Position numbers and translations under genes: made by a program | Assembly: GCA_023393115.1 (NCBI GenBank) | Contig: JAEWMS010000080.1 | Coordinates: 1 to 22,929, forward strand | From: Bacillota bacterium | GTDB lineage: Bacteria > Bacillota > Clostridia > Acetivibrionales > DSM-1351 | Length of the DNA: 22,929 nt | Reading direction: 5' to 3' | In this document: piece after piece, positions 14,536 to 22,855 of the stretch | Numbering within the stretch: position 1 is the first letter of the stretch | Layout: every line of letters starts with the position of its first letter | The notes under the pieces: generated by a model | Database searches by the model: none | What the model saw: the letters and a program-made list of their open reading frames with translations, nothing else | Told to the model about the DNA's origin: nothing

Positions 14536-15915
14536 ATGCATTTTGAAGATACTATTGCAGCATTATCAACACCATATGGAACAGGTGGAATAGGAGTTAT
14601 CCGTGTAAGCGGGGATTCGGCCTTTGAGGTTTCGGGAAAGCTGTTTCGTTCAACCCGGAGCATGGAGGAAATTGCTTCACATACTGTAACCTATGGAAAA
14701 ATAGTAGATCCCGAAATCGACGAGCATGTTGATGAAGTTCTGCTGCTTAAAATGAAAAAACCGAATACTTTTACCCGTGAGGATGTAGTTGAAATTCACT
14801 GCCACGGTGGTATCGTTGTAATAAACAGAGTTATGGAGCTGCTGTTCAAATACGGCGCAAGACCTGCAGAGGCGGGTGAATTTACAAAAAGAGCCTTTCT
14901 TAACGGCAGGATAGACTTATCCCAAGCTGAAGCCATCATTGACCTTATTAATTCAAAGACAGTTGAAAGCTCCAGGGCTGCAGTAAGTCACCTTGAGGGC
15001 AGACTTTCCAATAAACTGAAGTTATTAAGAGGAGACCTGGTGGAACTGTTGGCCCATATCGAGGTGACTGTTGACTATCCGGAGCATGATATCGAGGAAA
15101 TCACAGGTGAGAAGGTTTATGAAAGTTTGAAAAAAATAAAAGCAGAGCTTTCTGACCTGACAAAAACCTTTGACCGCGGCAAGCTGCTCAGAGAGGGCAT
15201 AAATATAGTAATTGCCGGAAAACCAAATGTCGGTAAGTCCTCACTGCTCAATCAGTTTGCCGGAAGCACCCGTGCCATTGTTACAGACATACCCGGAACC
15301 ACAAGAGATATAATTGAGGAGTATGTAAATATCAAAGGCATTCCAGCCAAAATAACAGATACTGCAGGAATTAGAATTACTCAGGATATAGTCGAAAAGA
15401 TTGGTGTGGACAAGGCCTACAAAGCAATAGAGGATGCTGATCTTATAATAATGGTAATTGCAGCTGATACAGGTATCCTCAAGGAAGATAGGGAAGTACT
15501 GAATAGTATTTCGGGCAGAAAAAGTCTTGTTCTCATAAATAAAACAGATTTGGTTGACAGGGCAAAGCTTGATGATATAAGAAGTCAGCTGGAGGCAGAT
15601 ATAATACTTGAGGCATCAGTGATTAATGATGAGGGTATTGAAGGACTTGAAGAAAAAATAAAAGAGCTTTTCTTTAAGGGCGACATAAGTAAAAACGAAG
15701 AAGTCCTGTTAACAAACGCAAGACATAAGAGCTTGGTGGATAAGTCCATACATGCAATTGATCAGGCATTGAATTCCTTTGACATGGGAATGCCGCTGGA
15801 TATGGTTACAATAGATATTAAAAGTTCCGCGGAATACATTGGTCAGATTACAGGGGAATCTATAGATGAAGCCGTAATGCATAATATATTCAGTCGGTTC
15901 TGTATTGGTAAATAA
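14536..15915 (+). CDS. mnmE: tRNA modification GTPase MnmE
   Basis: MnmE and MnmG together form 5-carboxymethylaminomethyl- or aminomethyl-uridine at the wobble base of certain tRNAs. The 459-residue protein has the N-terminal folate-binding domain (1-120), a helical domain, and an inserted G domain with G1 GKPNVGKS (228-235), DIPGTTRD (251-258), G3 DTAG (275-278) and G4 NKTD (335-338). The C-terminus FCIGK keeps the catalytic cysteine. GGAG precedes the ATG by 5 bases. mnmG follows after 41 bp. Confidence 0.98.
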   Translation: MHFEDTIAALSTPYGTGGIGVIRVSGDSAFEVSGKLFRSTRSMEEIASHTVTYGKIVDPEIDEHVDEVLLLKMKKPNTFTREDVVEIHCHGGIVVINRVMELLFKYGARPAEAGEFTKRAFLNGRIDLSQAEAIIDLINSKTVESSRAAVSHLEGRLSNKLKLLRGDLVELLAHIEVTVDYPEHDIEEITGEKVYESLKKIKAELSDLTKTFDRGKLLREGINIVIAGKPNVGKSSLLNQFAGSTRAIVTDIPGTTRDIIEEYVNIKGIPAKITDTAGIRITQDIVEKIGVDKAYKAIEDADLIIMVIAADTGILKEDREVLNSISGRKSLVLINKTDLVDRAKLDDIRSQLEADIILEASVINDEGIEGLEEKIKELFFKGDISKNEEVLLTNARHKSLVDKSIHAIDQALNSFDMGMPLDMVTIDIKSSAEYIGQITGESIDEAVMHNIFSRFCIGK

Positions 15916-15956
15916 GTATTATACTCTATAAATAGAAGTAGAAAGGAAGAATCCTG

Positions 15957-17855
15957 ATGGATTATTTCGCTGGAAGTTATGATGTAGTTGTAGTGGGTGC
16001 CGGACATGCGGGCTGTGAAGCTGCCTTGGCCGCTGCAAGACTGGGCTGCAAAACAATAGTTTTTTCAATAAACCTGGACAGTATGGCAAATATGCCCTGT
16101 AACCCCAGTATAGGAGGTACCGCAAAAGGACACTTGGTAAGAGAAATAGATGCCTTGGGCGGAGAAATGGGAAAGAACACAGATAAGACCTTCATCCAAT
16201 CCAAGATATTGAATAACTCAAAGGGGCCTGCGGTATATTCACTTCGTGCTCAGGTAGACAGACGCAGGTATCAGACAGAAATGAAGCACACCCTTGAGTT
16301 ACAGGAAAATCTTGATATAAGACAGGCTGAAATAGTTGAGCTCCTCACTGATGAGAATAAATCCAGGATTACCGGAGTTAAAACTCACACAGGTGCTATT
16401 TTTGAATGTAAAGCAATAGTTCTTACAACCGGGACCTATCTGAAGGGCAGAATAATTATCGGAGATGTCAGCTACAGCGGAGGCCCTGACGGTATATTCC
16501 CTGCCAACAAGCTTTCTGCCAGCATGATGGAACTTGGTATAGAGTTATTGAGACTAAAAACCGGAACACCTGCGAGATTAAGCAGAAGGAGTCTTGACTT
16601 TACAAAAATGACCGAGCAGCCTGGGGATGATTTAATAATTCCATTTTCCTTTGAGACTGAAAGTATTGAAAAGGAACAGGTATCCTGCTGGTTGACATAC
16701 ACTAACAAAGATACACATGAGGTTATAAAAAACAACCTTCACCGCTCTCCTTTGTACAGTGGAAATATTACCGGAATCGGTCCAAGATATTGCCCGTCCA
16801 TAGAAGATAAGGTAGTAAGGTTTGCCGACAAGGAAAATCATCAGGTCTTTGTGGAGCCAATGGGTCTTGATACAGAAGAAATGTACCTTCAGGGAATGTC
16901 AAGCAGTCTACCTGAAGATGTTCAGATGGATTTTATGAAGACTATTCCGGGACTGGAAAACGTCAAGGTTATGAGAAGTGCATACGCTATAGAATATGAC
17001 GGGATTGATGCTACTCAGCTAAAGCTGTCATTGGAATTTAAAAATATTGAGGGTTTGTTCTCGGCAGGACAGATTAACGGCAGCTCCGGGTACGAAGAGG
17101 CGGCAGCACAAGGTATCATAGCTGGAATAAATGCTGCCATGAAGGTACAGGGAAGAGAGCCACTGATACTGGACAGATCTCAGGCCTACATTGGAGTACT
17201 CATAGATGACCTTGTTACAAAGGGGACAAAAGAACCCTACAGAATGATGACCTCAAGAGCGGAATACAGATTACTCCTGAGACAGGATAATGCTGATTTG
17301 AGATTAACTCCCCTGGGAAGAAGTGTAGGACTTATAAGTGAAGAAAGATATCAGAAATTTCTTGAGAAAAAGAAGCTAATTGATAACGAAATTGACAGAC
17401 TAAATAACAGCTATTTGCCGCCCAGCGATGAAGTACTCAAATATCTTGAAAGCAGGGATAGTACAGCAATAAAAAGTGGAATAAATGTGGCTGAATTGCT
17501 AAGAAGACCCGAAATCAGCTATGAGAGCCTTTCTGAAGTGATGGAACTGCCTGAGTTGCCCAGATCTGTAAAAGAACAGGTAGAGGTGGCAATTAAGTAT
17601 GAAGGTTATATAAAGAGGCAGATGCAGCAGGTGGAACAGTATAAGAAACTGGAGGGACGCAGGTTACCAAAGGAAATAGACTACTCTTTTATACAGGGAT
17701 TAAGGCTTGAAGCAAGACAAAAGCTTACGCAAATCCAGCCTGAATCAATTGGACAGGCATCAAGAATAACAGGTGTCTCTCCTGCAGATATTTCAGTGCT
17801 GTTGATACACCTGGAGCAGATGAATCGGAGCAATAACCAAAAAAAAGAATGTTAA
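15957..17855 (+). CDS. mnmG: tRNA uridine 5-carboxymethylaminomethyl modification enzyme MnmG (GidA)
   Basis: MnmG is the FAD-containing partner of MnmE. The 632-residue protein begins with an FAD-binding Rossmann motif VVVGAGHAGCEAALAAARLG (11-30) and contains GPRYCPSIEDKVVRF, the glycine-rich GLFSAGQINGSSGYEEAAAQG region and the helical C-terminal domain that binds MnmE. Length is normal. AAGGAAG lies about 8 bases before the ATG. It sits between mnmE and rsmG in the standard origin-proximal order. Confidence 0.98.
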   Translation: MDYFAGSYDVVVVGAGHAGCEAALAAARLGCKTIVFSINLDSMANMPCNPSIGGTAKGHLVREIDALGGEMGKNTDKTFIQSKILNNSKGPAVYSLRAQVDRRRYQTEMKHTLELQENLDIRQAEIVELLTDENKSRITGVKTHTGAIFECKAIVLTTGTYLKGRIIIGDVSYSGGPDGIFPANKLSASMMELGIELLRLKTGTPARLSRRSLDFTKMTEQPGDDLIIPFSFETESIEKEQVSCWLTYTNKDTHEVIKNNLHRSPLYSGNITGIGPRYCPSIEDKVVRFADKENHQVFVEPMGLDTEEMYLQGMSSSLPEDVQMDFMKTIPGLENVKVMRSAYAIEYDGIDATQLKLSLEFKNIEGLFSAGQINGSSGYEEAAAQGIIAGINAAMKVQGREPLILDRSQAYIGVLIDDLVTKGTKEPYRMMTSRAEYRLLLRQDNADLRLTPLGRSVGLISEERYQKFLEKKKLIDNEIDRLNNSYLPPSDEVLKYLESRDSTAIKSGINVAELLRRPEISYESLSEVMELPELPRSVKEQVEVAIKYEGYIKRQMQQVEQYKKLEGRRLPKEIDYSFIQGLRLEARQKLTQIQPESIGQASRITGVSPADISVLLIHLEQMNRSNNQKKEC

Positions 17856-17906
17856 TAAAATAGTCTGTAGGCTTAATGAGTCTCAAACATGGGATCTGGA
17901 GGAGTT

Positions 17907-18650
17907 ATGTTTTTGGATAATGAATTAACCCAGTTGTTGAAGGAAGGTACCTTGAATTATGGTAGGGAACTTAACCAACAACAAGTAAGCAATTTTGGCA
18001 CATATATGGAACTACTCAAGGAGTGGAATCAAAAAATAAATCTTACGGCAATAGAGGACGATAGGGAAATAATAATAAAACACTTTATAGACTCAATGAG
18101 CATTCTACCCTATATAAATAATGAGAAGCTGAAGGTCATTGATATAGGTACAGGTGCGGGATTTCCGGGAATACCTTTGAAAATAGCCAATCCACAACTG
18201 GAAGTAACCCTTCTGGATTCACTTGATAAAAGAATAAAGTTTCTCAATGAGGTAATAAATGCAACAAATATTTCCGGAAAGGCTGAAATATCAGAAATTA
18301 AAGCTGTGCACGGAAGGGCTGAGGACTTTGGTGTAAACCCTCAGTATAGAGAAAAATACGACATTGCAGTTGCACGTGCCGTTGCCAATCTTCCGGTTTT
18401 ACTCGAATATTGTCTACCATTTGTAAAAATAAACGGGATTTTTATTGCAATGAAGGGGAGTAACACCGAGGAGTTAAATAATTCAACAAAGGCTCTCGAC
18501 ATATTAGGTGGAAAAATTGAGAAAATTGAAAAATTCGAATTACCATCGACTAATATAGAAAGAAATGTCGTCATCGTAAGAAAGTTTAGACAGACGCCGA
18601 CAAAATACCCAAGGAAAGCGGGTAAACCTTCGAAAGAACCGTTGATATAG
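17907..18650 (+). CDS. rsmG: 16S rRNA m7G527 methyltransferase RsmG (GidB)
   Basis: RsmG methylates G527 (E. coli numbering) of 16S rRNA; its loss can give low-level streptomycin resistance. The 247-residue protein shows a SAM-binding motif IDIGTGAGFPGIPLKI followed by VTLLDSLDKRIKFL, and AVARAVANLPVLLEYCLPF near the middle. The ATG at 17907 is preferred because GGAGG lies just upstream (a close 4-base spacing); the ATG at 17889 lacks a ribosome site. The basic C-terminal tail (RKFRQTPTKYPRKAGKPSKE) is usual. It is the last gene before the noc-like gene, 159 bp away. Confidence 0.95.
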   Translation: MFLDNELTQLLKEGTLNYGRELNQQQVSNFGTYMELLKEWNQKINLTAIEDDREIIIKHFIDSMSILPYINNEKLKVIDIGTGAGFPGIPLKIANPQLEVTLLDSLDKRIKFLNEVINATNISGKAEISEIKAVHGRAEDFGVNPQYREKYDIAVARAVANLPVLLEYCLPFVKINGIFIAMKGSNTEELNNSTKALDILGGKIEKIEKFELPSTNIERNVVIVRKFRQTPTKYPRKAGKPSKEPLI

Positions 18651-18809
18651 GTATTAATATCCAGATTTTTACAATTTTTTATCGAACGATTTTTTCCTGG
18701 TAATAAAGGAAATGACATAAAAGAAAAGAATTATCCTTTGAATGTAATTTACAATATATGGTAGATTACTAATGAAAATATATTAATATATACAAAGGAT
18801 GGTGCCGTT

Positions 18810-19655
18810 ATGTTAGAGAGCAAGCTTCAGTTTCCAAAGCAGGAAAAAAAGGATGAGTTAAAAAATATTACTTATGTTGGTATTGATTATATAAGACCCA
18901 ACCCATACCAGCCAAGAAAACAGTTTAATAAAATAGCACTTGAGGAATTGTGTGAATCAATTAAGCAATACGGTGTATTGCAACCTATTAATGTAAGGAA
19001 GATTTCACTCAGTACTTATGAACTGGTGGCAGGGGAGAGAAGACTAAGGGCTGCTACCATGGCTGGATTGAAAGAGATACCAGCAATTATTGTAAATGTT
19101 GATGACAATGATTCTGCTGTAATGGCATTAATTGAAAATTTACAGCGAGAAGATCTTAGCTACATGGAAGAGGCTGAGGGCTATAGCAATCTTATTAACG
19201 AGCATGGCTTTACCCAGGAGGAATTGGCTCAAAAAATAGGAAAAAGCCAGTCAACCATAGCAAATAAGATCAGACTTCTAAAACTGTCTCCCCTGGTAAA
19301 AAAGATTCTATCAGATAATAATTTAACAGAAAGACATGCAAGAGCATTATTAAAACTCCATGACGAGCAGCTTCAGTTAAAAGTGTTAAAGCTAGTTTGT
19401 GAAAGAGGACTTAATGTAAAAAAGACAGAAGAACTGGTTGAAAAGGCTATAGATAAATTCTCAAGGGATATAAGGCAAAAGCCGGCCGACAGAAAAATGA
19501 CCAAAGCTATTAAAGATGTCAGGATATTTGTCAACACTATAAAGCAAGCAATAGACATTATGAAGCAATCGGGTGTTAATGCCAAAGCGGCTCAGATAGA
19601 CAGAGGAGATTATATAGAATTTGTAGTCAGAGTACCAAAAAATAATATGGCCTAG
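18810..19655 (+). CDS. noc: Noc-like ParB-family protein (nucleoid occlusion)
   Basis: This is the second ParB-family protein of the window, 281 residues. It keeps the CTPase motifs GERRLR (75-80) and ENLQRE (109-114) and a helix-turn-helix (about 135-157). Specificity positions are Noc-like: Gln147 and Lys153 in KSQSTIANK and Arg175 in TERHAR, where ParB at 2450 has Arg, Ser and Gly. Noc binds its own sites and the membrane and blocks division over the nucleoid. Its place after rsmG is the usual noc locus. The N-terminus (MLESKLQFPKQEKK) is not an obvious match to the membrane-binding helix of B. subtilis Noc, so membrane targeting is uncertain. It has no parA partner here and is followed by a strong terminator. 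Confidence 0.88.
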   Translation: MLESKLQFPKQEKKDELKNITYVGIDYIRPNPYQPRKQFNKIALEELCESIKQYGVLQPINVRKISLSTYELVAGERRLRAATMAGLKEIPAIIVNVDDNDSAVMALIENLQREDLSYMEEAEGYSNLINEHGFTQEELAQKIGKSQSTIANKIRLLKLSPLVKKILSDNNLTERHARALLKLHDEQLQLKVLKLVCERGLNVKKTEELVEKAIDKFSRDIRQKPADRKMTKAIKDVRIFVNTIKQAIDIMKQSGVNAKAAQIDRGDYIEFVVRVPKNNMA

Positions 19656-19700
19656 TTTAGTTCAGCAAAAGAAACCATTAAATTATTGAACAAGTGTAGG

Positions 19701-19730
19701 GTGGACGGTTATCCGTCCACTTTTTTATTT
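19701..19730 (+). terminator. Strong intrinsic terminator after noc
   Basis: A perfect 8-bp GC-rich stem (GTGGACGG with CCGTCCAC, TTAT loop) is followed by TTTTTTATTT. It ends the rsmG/noc transcript and separates it from gyrA. Confidence 0.92.
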
Positions 19731-19785
19731 CAAAAAAATTAGATAATATATTGATATTTATTTTAAAAGAGTTATTAGAACAGAG

Positions 19786-19935
19786 GTGAGAGATTGTATT
19801 TTATTCTCAATTATTATAGTGGCCAACCAATGTATTGTTCTTTTTTCTTTATTAGTGATATTATCAGTCATTGCAGGTTTCACTGTAAAAGTGTCTTATT
19901 TTCGGACCGTTAATAAAGTTAGGCTAATGGCGTAA
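19786..19935 (+). CDS. Possible small hydrophobic protein (49 aa)
   Basis: A GTG-started frame encodes 49 residues with a long hydrophobic segment (about 15-36, CIVLFSLLVILSVIAGFTVKV) followed by a basic tail. It would be a single-span membrane peptide. The ribosome binding site before the GTG is poor. An alternative TTG at 19794 in another frame has a better site (AGGTG) but a less protein-like product of 39 residues. It may be spurious in this AT-rich gap. Confidence 0.2.
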   Translation: MRDCILFSIIIVANQCIVLFSLLVILSVIAGFTVKVSYFRTVNKVRLMA

Positions 19936-20041
19936 CAGGTGGGATATAATATATATATCAACAATATAAATATAGCAAATAACAAAGGGTCTTCTATGTG
20001 CTTTCAGCATTACAGCTAATTGCCTTAAAAGATGAAAAAAG
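19936..20041. other. Rest of the noc-gyrA spacer, no gene seen
   Basis: This AT-rich stretch completes the 476-bp spacer between noc and gyrA. A TATAAT at 19945-19950 has no good -35 at 17-18 bp. No RNA gene or riboswitch-like fold is evident. The spacer is the right-hand candidate breakpoint of the origin-centred inversion. Confidence 0.45.
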
Positions 20042-20070
20042 TGGACAGTTCGTTAAAATTTTATTACAAT
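20042..20070 (+). promoter_or_regulatory. Probable gyrA promoter
   Basis: A -35 TGGACA (20042-20047) and -10 TACAAT (20065-20070) are separated by 17 bp, each one base from consensus. The leader to the gyrA ATG would be about 55 bases. It gives gyrA its own promoter, as expected for a gene split from gyrB. Confidence 0.7.
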
Positions 20071-20131
20071 ATATAGTGGACTACTTTGAAAAAAGCGAGT
20101 TTTTATCAAATGAAAAGAGGTAATGATTTAA

Positions 20132-22645
20132 ATGGCAGATGAAATAAAGGAGCAAAGAATTATTCCCATAGACATTGAATCTGAAATGAAAAAGTCTTTT
20201 ATAGACTATGCTATGAGTGTAATTATAGACAGAGCACTGCCTGATGTTCGTGATGGATTAAAGCCTGTTCACAGGCGTATACTCTATACCATGTTTTCTT
20301 CCGGGTTTACACCGGATAAGCCATACAGAAAGTCTGTTGCAACTGTCGGTGAAGCGTTGAAGAGCTTCCATCCCCACGGTGATGCTGCAGTGTACGATAG
20401 TCTTGTGCGTATGGCACAGGATTTTTCTCTGAGACATCCACTGGTTGATGGACACGGTAATTTTGGTTCACGTGATGGTGACGCCGCAGCGGCAATGAGA
20501 TACACTGAAGCAAGGCTTGCCAAAATCTCCATGGAAATGCTTGCTGATATAAATAAAGATACTGTAGATTTTAAGCCGAACTTTGACGAACATGAGGTTG
20601 AACCTGTTGTTTTGCCTTCCAGATTTCCAAATTTATTAGTTAACGGTTCTTCTGGTATTGCAGTAGGTATGGCTACCAATATACCGCCTCACAATCTGGG
20701 CGAGGTTATTGACGGTATTTGCGCGGCAATAGACAATCCTGAAATAACAATTGATGAACTTATGAAGTATATCAAAGGTCCTGATTTTCCGACGGCAGCA
20801 AAGATTATCGGAAAAAAAGGTATAAGAGATGCATATAGAACCGGCAGAGGACGATTAGTTGTACGTTCGGAGGCAACTATTGAGGAGATGCACGGAAACA
20901 GGCATAGAATTATTGTTTCTGAAATACCTTATCAGGTAAATAAGGCTCGTTTAATAGAAAAAATTGCTGAATTAGTTAAGGATAAAAGGCTTGAGGGTAT
21001 ATCCTTCCTACAGGATGAATCGGGAAGAGAAGAACCTGTCAGAATTGTAATTGAACTAAAACGTGATGCTAACCCAATGGTGGTATTGAACCAATTATAT
21101 AAGAATACCCAGCTGCAGGAGACCTTCAGCGTAAACATGGTTGCAATTGTTCCTACAGAGGACAAGCTTTATGAACCAAGAACCTTGAATCTGAAAGAGG
21201 CTATTGATTACTACATAGTGCATCAGGAAGATGTCATCAGACGTAGAACAAAGTTTGAACTCGACAAGGCAGAGGCAAGAGCTCACATATTGGAAGGCTT
21301 AAAAATAGCCCTTGACCATTTGGATGAGGTTATTAAAATAATCAGGAATTCCAAGACTGAAGCTCTGGCGAAAGAAGGTTTATCAGAGCGTTTCGGCTTC
21401 AGTGAGAAGCAGTCCCAGGCTATAGTTGACATGAGATTGGGTCGACTAACAGGCTTGGAAAGAGAGAAGCTGGAAAATGAATATAATGAGCTTCTTGAAA
21501 AAATAAAATACTATAAAGAAGTTTTGGCGAATGAAATCCTGGTTCATCAGATAATAAAGGATGAATTAAAGGTTATCAGGGACAAATATGCCGACGAAAG
21601 AAGAACAAAAATAGAGATAGATGAAGATGAAATTGACATAGAGGACCTTATCCAGGAAGAAGAAAGTGTTATCACAATGACTCACTTTGGATACGTCAAA
21701 AGGCTTCCGGCCGATACCTATAAGAGCCAGAGACGCGGAGGAAAGGGTATCATTGGTCTTAGCACCAGAGAGGAAGATTTCGTAAAGAATCTTTTTGTAA
21801 CCTCTACTCATAACTTTATCATGTTCTTTACAAACAAAGGAAGGGTTTACAGACTCAAGGCTTATGAGATTCCGGAAGCAGGCAGACAGGCAAAGGGCAC
21901 AGCTATAGTAAATCTTCTACAGTTGGATGCGAATGAGAAGGTTACTACTGTTATTCCGATTCACGAGTATAAGGAAGGTCTGTACCTTGTAATGGCTACC
22001 CGTAACGGTCTTGTTAAGAAAACTGACCTGATGGAATATGATAATATAAGAAAAGGCGGTCTTGCAGCAGTAACCCTAAGAGAGAATGATGAACTTATCG
22101 ATGTCAAGCTAACTGATGGAAAGCAGGATGTCATGCTATCGACGGTCAACGGTATGGCAATCCGTTTCAATGAGACCGACGCCAGACCAATCGGCCGTGT
22201 TTCTCAAGGCGTAAAGGGTATAGAACTGGATGAAGATGATTATGTAATAGGTATGGAGGTAGTTACCGATAGCACTACTTTGCTGGTTGTAACTGAGAAT
22301 GGATTCGGTAAGAGAACCGAACTTGAGGAATATAAGGTACAAACCAGAGGAGGTAAAGGTATACTCACCTACAGAATTACTGAGAAAACCGGAAAATCCA
22401 TAGGAATGATGCTTGTTTCAGAAGAAGATGATATAATATTAATTAGTTCAGACGGCAGCATCATCAGAATGAAGGTTAGTGAAATTAGTATTCTTGGCCG
22501 TGCGACTCAGGGAGTAACCCTCATGAGAATGAGTGAGGGCAACAATGTAGTAAGTATGGCAAGAATGGTAAACGAAGAGTGTCCGGATGGAAACGACTGC
22601 GAAGATTTAGAGAATGAGGATGTCGAGGAGACATCAGACAATTAA
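20132..22645 (+). CDS. gyrA: DNA gyrase subunit A
   Basis: GyrA is the DNA-cleaving and wrapping subunit of gyrase. The 837-residue protein has the catalytic Arg123-Tyr124 (MRYTEARL), a coiled-coil tower region and a six-bladed C-terminal beta-pinwheel. The GyrA box QRRGGKG (533-539), which marks gyrase as opposed to topoisomerase IV, is intact, and a box-like QTRGGKG recurs at 737-743. In the quinolone-resistance region HPHGDAAVYD (80-89), Ala85 takes the place of E. coli Ser83, while the acidic residue is kept (Asp89). The C-terminal tail (815-837) is acidic. AAAGAGGT lies about 10 bases before the ATG. gyrA follows noc rather than gyrB. Confidence 0.98.
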   Translation: MADEIKEQRIIPIDIESEMKKSFIDYAMSVIIDRALPDVRDGLKPVHRRILYTMFSSGFTPDKPYRKSVATVGEALKSFHPHGDAAVYDSLVRMAQDFSLRHPLVDGHGNFGSRDGDAAAAMRYTEARLAKISMEMLADINKDTVDFKPNFDEHEVEPVVLPSRFPNLLVNGSSGIAVGMATNIPPHNLGEVIDGICAAIDNPEITIDELMKYIKGPDFPTAAKIIGKKGIRDAYRTGRGRLVVRSEATIEEMHGNRHRIIVSEIPYQVNKARLIEKIAELVKDKRLEGISFLQDESGREEPVRIVIELKRDANPMVVLNQLYKNTQLQETFSVNMVAIVPTEDKLYEPRTLNLKEAIDYYIVHQEDVIRRRTKFELDKAEARAHILEGLKIALDHLDEVIKIIRNSKTEALAKEGLSERFGFSEKQSQAIVDMRLGRLTGLEREKLENEYNELLEKIKYYKEVLANEILVHQIIKDELKVIRDKYADERRTKIEIDEDEIDIEDLIQEEESVITMTHFGYVKRLPADTYKSQRRGGKGIIGLSTREEDFVKNLFVTSTHNFIMFFTNKGRVYRLKAYEIPEAGRQAKGTAIVNLLQLDANEKVTTVIPIHEYKEGLYLVMATRNGLVKKTDLMEYDNIRKGGLAAVTLRENDELIDVKLTDGKQDVMLSTVNGMAIRFNETDARPIGRVSQGVKGIELDEDDYVIGMEVVTDSTTLLVVTENGFGKRTELEEYKVQTRGGKGILTYRITEKTGKSIGMMLVSEEDDIILISSDGSIIRMKVSEISILGRATQGVTLMRMSEGNNVVSMARMVNEECPDGNDCEDLENEDVEETSDN

Positions 22646-22750
22646 TTATTTTATCAACACGGTGATGCTTAGGTAATTTTGTCAGAATAGCCGGATAAGG
22701 CTTTAGCAAATGCTTACTTCAAATATTAGAAATAGGACAAACTTCACAGA
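22646..22750. other. Short gyrA downstream spacer
   Basis: This stretch between the gyrA stop codon and the insertion-sequence end has only a weak 4-bp stem (AGCC/GGCT, about 22689-22702) and no clear intrinsic terminator. The native gyrA terminator may lie beyond the insertion, or the insertion-sequence hairpin may serve instead. Confidence 0.45.
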
Positions 22751-22751
22751 G

Positions 22752-22792
22752 AGGGGCCGTTGCAAAACTAAATTAGTTTTGTAGTGACCCCT
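22752..22792 (+). repeat. Terminal stem-loop of the insertion sequence
   Basis: The inner 8-bp perfect stem CAAAACTA/TAGTTTTG (22763-22770 with 22774-22781) is extended through mostly wobble pairs to an outer AGGGG/CCCCT stem (22752-22756 with 22788-22792), with one mismatch. Such a fold can stop or silence transcripts entering the element from outside. Confidence 0.7.
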
Positions 22793-22814
22793 TTGCTATC
22801 TAAAAAATGTAAAA

Positions 22815-22836
22815 TGCGGGTCCCGAAGGGCCCGCA
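22815..22836 (+). other. GC-rich hairpin before the transposase start
   Basis: A 9-bp stem (22815-22823 with 22828-22836, one T-G pair) closes on a CGAA loop, about 20 bases before the transposase GTG. No T-run follows, so a translational block on incoming transcripts is more likely than termination. Confidence 0.65.
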
Positions 22837-22855
22837 AGTGTTGTATAATTATGTG

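Noticed and set aside
5023..19829. Nine-base inverted match (TGGTTGGCC at 5023-5031 and GGCCAACCA near 19821) as the recombination site of the inversion
   Set aside because: A 9-bp match between two spacers is too short to exceed chance and lies within the gyrB terminator stem.
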